This document shows positions 62,985-64,000 of a DNA stretch of 64,000 nucleotides, one piece after another. Made by a program: the position numbers and the translations under genes. Source of the DNA: Streptomyces cellostaticus (GTDB taxonomy: Bacteria; Actinomycetota; Actinomycetes; Streptomycetales; Streptomycetaceae); the NCBI RefSeq assembly GCF_023630175.1, contig NZ_JALLIN010000040.1, positions 1 through 64,000 of the forward strand. The letters are read 5' to 3'. The stretch's first letter is position 1; every line of letters starts with the position of its first letter. Below the pieces are notes generated by a model. That model saw nothing but the letters and a program-made list of their open reading frames with translations, was not told the DNA's origin and did not search any database.

Positions 62985-64000
62985 ATGTCATTAACTCTCG
63001 ACACCTACCGGCTGCTCGGCCGTTCCGGGCTGCGGGTCTCACCACTGGCGCTGGGTGCGGCAACTTTCGGCACGGAATGGGGTTGGGGCGCCGAGCGAGA
63101 GGAAGCACGCAAGCTCTTCGACCGCTACACGGAGCTCGGCGGCAACTTCTTCGACACCGCCAGCACTTACACCAACGGCAGCTCCGAGCGGCTGCTGGGC
63201 GAGTTCGCCCGCGGCAATCGCGAGAGTCTGGTGCTGGCGACGAAGTACTCGACGCTGCGCCGGCCCGGCGACCCCAATTCCGGGGGTACGCACCGCAAGA
63301 GCATGTCGGCGTCAGTGGAAGCCAGTCTGCGACAGCTGGACACGGACTACATCGATCTGCTCTATCTGAACGTCTGGGACTTCAGGACGCCGGTGGAGGA
63401 GATCCTGCGCGGCCTCGACGACCTGGTGAGGCAGGGCAAGGTGCTGTACGTGGCGATCTCCAGTGCCCCGGCCTGGCAGGTGTCGCGCATGCAGGCGATC
63501 GCCGATCTGCGGGGCTGGTCGCCGCTGGTCGCGCTGGAGATCGAGTACAGCCTGATCGAACGTACCGCGGAGCGTGACCTGATCCCGATGGCACGCGAGA
63601 TGGGACTGGCCGTGGTCTCCTTCTCCCCGCTGGGAGGTGGGGTGCTCACCGGTAAGTACAGCCGGGAGGACCAGAACCCGGCAGGTCCGGTCGTCGGGGA
63701 AAGCACCAGCAATCGCAAGAGCCTCAACGCCGCCCTGGGATGGGTCACCGACCGTAACCTCGCCATCGCCGATGCGGTGAAGGAGGTGGCTACGGACCTG
63801 GGCTGCACACCCGCCCAGGTCGCACTGGCGTGGGCCCTGCACTCCCCGGATGTGACGGCGCCGATCATCGGCGCCCGCACGGCCGCGCAGCTGGAGGACA
63901 ATCTGGGCGCCCTGCAGGTCGACCTGACTTCTTCCCAGCTGGCCCGCCTCGACGAGGTCAGCGCCATCGACCTCGGCAACCCGCACGGACTGCTCGCCAG
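62985..64000 (+). CDS. Aldo/keto reductase (partial, runs off window)
   Basis: 338 residues are visible from the ATG at 62985 (AGGAGAAG upstream), with the 3' end beyond the window. The AKR signature is 'NFFDTASTYTNGSSERLLGE' with catalytic Asp and Tyr, then Lys in 'LVLATKYSTLRRPGDPNSGG'. The His position reads 'LLYLNVWDF' (Asn), an uncommon substitution. The cofactor-binding 'APIIGARTAAQLEDNLGAL' is intact. It lies 60 bp after the broken SDR in the same orientation, so both were probably one TetR-controlled operon. Confidence 0.9.
   Translation, partial: MSLTLDTYRLLGRSGLRVSPLALGAATFGTEWGWGAEREEARKLFDRYTELGGNFFDTASTYTNGSSERLLGEFARGNRESLVLATKYSTLRRPGDPNSGGTHRKSMSASVEASLRQLDTDYIDLLYLNVWDFRTPVEEILRGLDDLVRQGKVLYVAISSAPAWQVSRMQAIADLRGWSPLVALEIEYSLIERTAERDLIPMAREMGLAVVSFSPLGGGVLTGKYSREDQNPAGPVVGESTSNRKSLNAALGWVTDRNLAIADAVKEVATDLGCTPAQVALAWALHSPDVTAPIIGARTAAQLEDNLGALQVDLTSSQLARLDEVSAIDLGNPHGLLA

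Noticed and set aside
1-64000. tRNA or rRNA genes
   Set aside because: I saw no cloverleaf with a 3'-end pattern or conserved rRNA core sequence on either strand.

Overview
The window is very GC-rich, with strongly G/C-biased third codon positions, frequent GTG starts, GGAGG-type ribosome binding sites and actinomycete gene families (AfsR-like regulator, LmrA-type TetR, CGNR regulator, ECF sigma with a CU044_5270-like partner, type II LanM). It is most likely from Streptomyces or a close relative. An unusual density of broken genes and transposon scraps suggests accessory DNA, such as a chromosome arm or an integrated or plasmid-borne island. That placement is inferred.

Layout. 0.3-3.5 kb: a class II lanthipeptide pair, a 66-aa precursor followed by a bifunctional LanM. 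3.9-12.7 kb: an NmrA-like reductase, broken SDR and MFS genes, an ectoine hydroxylase remnant, a CGNR regulator, an MBL-fold hydrolase, a Nudix hydrolase, a shattered IS21-type element with a Tn554-like recombinase piece, and a dienelactone-hydrolase relative. 13-18.5 kb: an aldo/keto reductase, decayed tnsA and tnsB of a Tn7-like transposon, an SMI1/KNR4 protein, a 31-bp perfect palindrome, a truncated integrase and a lone CRISPR-type repeat. 18.5-21.8 kb: an IS110 copy whose leader is split by a 2.17-kb element with 26-bp inverted repeats and a 5-bp target duplication. That element carries a TetR regulator and a hydrolase but no transposase. 21.9-24.5 kb: a PadR regulator with a palindromic operator, divergent from a MATE exporter. 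25-29 kb: a peptidoglycan-binding-like protein, an unknown partner, and two opposing large proteins of unrecognised family. 29.4-36.3 kb: a secreted subtilase, HTH regulators, an epoxide hydrolase and a secreted protein. 37.4-39.1 kb: an ECF sigma factor coupled to a membrane protein. 40-41.4 kb: a hydrolase and a TetR flanking a 33-bp operator. 41.4-43.2 kb: stacked IS630, IS5 and IS110 wrecks.

43.3-49.0 kb is the best-preserved block. A response regulator and sensor kinase stand divergent to a lipoprotein, an efflux adaptor, an ABC ATPase and a MacB-like permease, which looks like a sensed export or cell-envelope stress module. 49.2-53.7 kb: a Tat-type M28 aminopeptidase, then a GlxA-type AraC regulator divergent from a DJ-1/PfpI protein with three small genes. 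54.1-58.7 kb: an MGT-type glycosyltransferase behind an AfsR-like ATPase regulator, divergent from a SnoaL-SRPBCC fusion. 59-64 kb: IS debris, an S9 peptidase cut off at its nucleophile, and a TetR divergent from a broken SDR and an aldo/keto reductase that runs off the window.

The strongest candidates for something undescribed are the lanthipeptide with its unfamiliar core and the transposase-less element carrying a regulator and a hydrolase.
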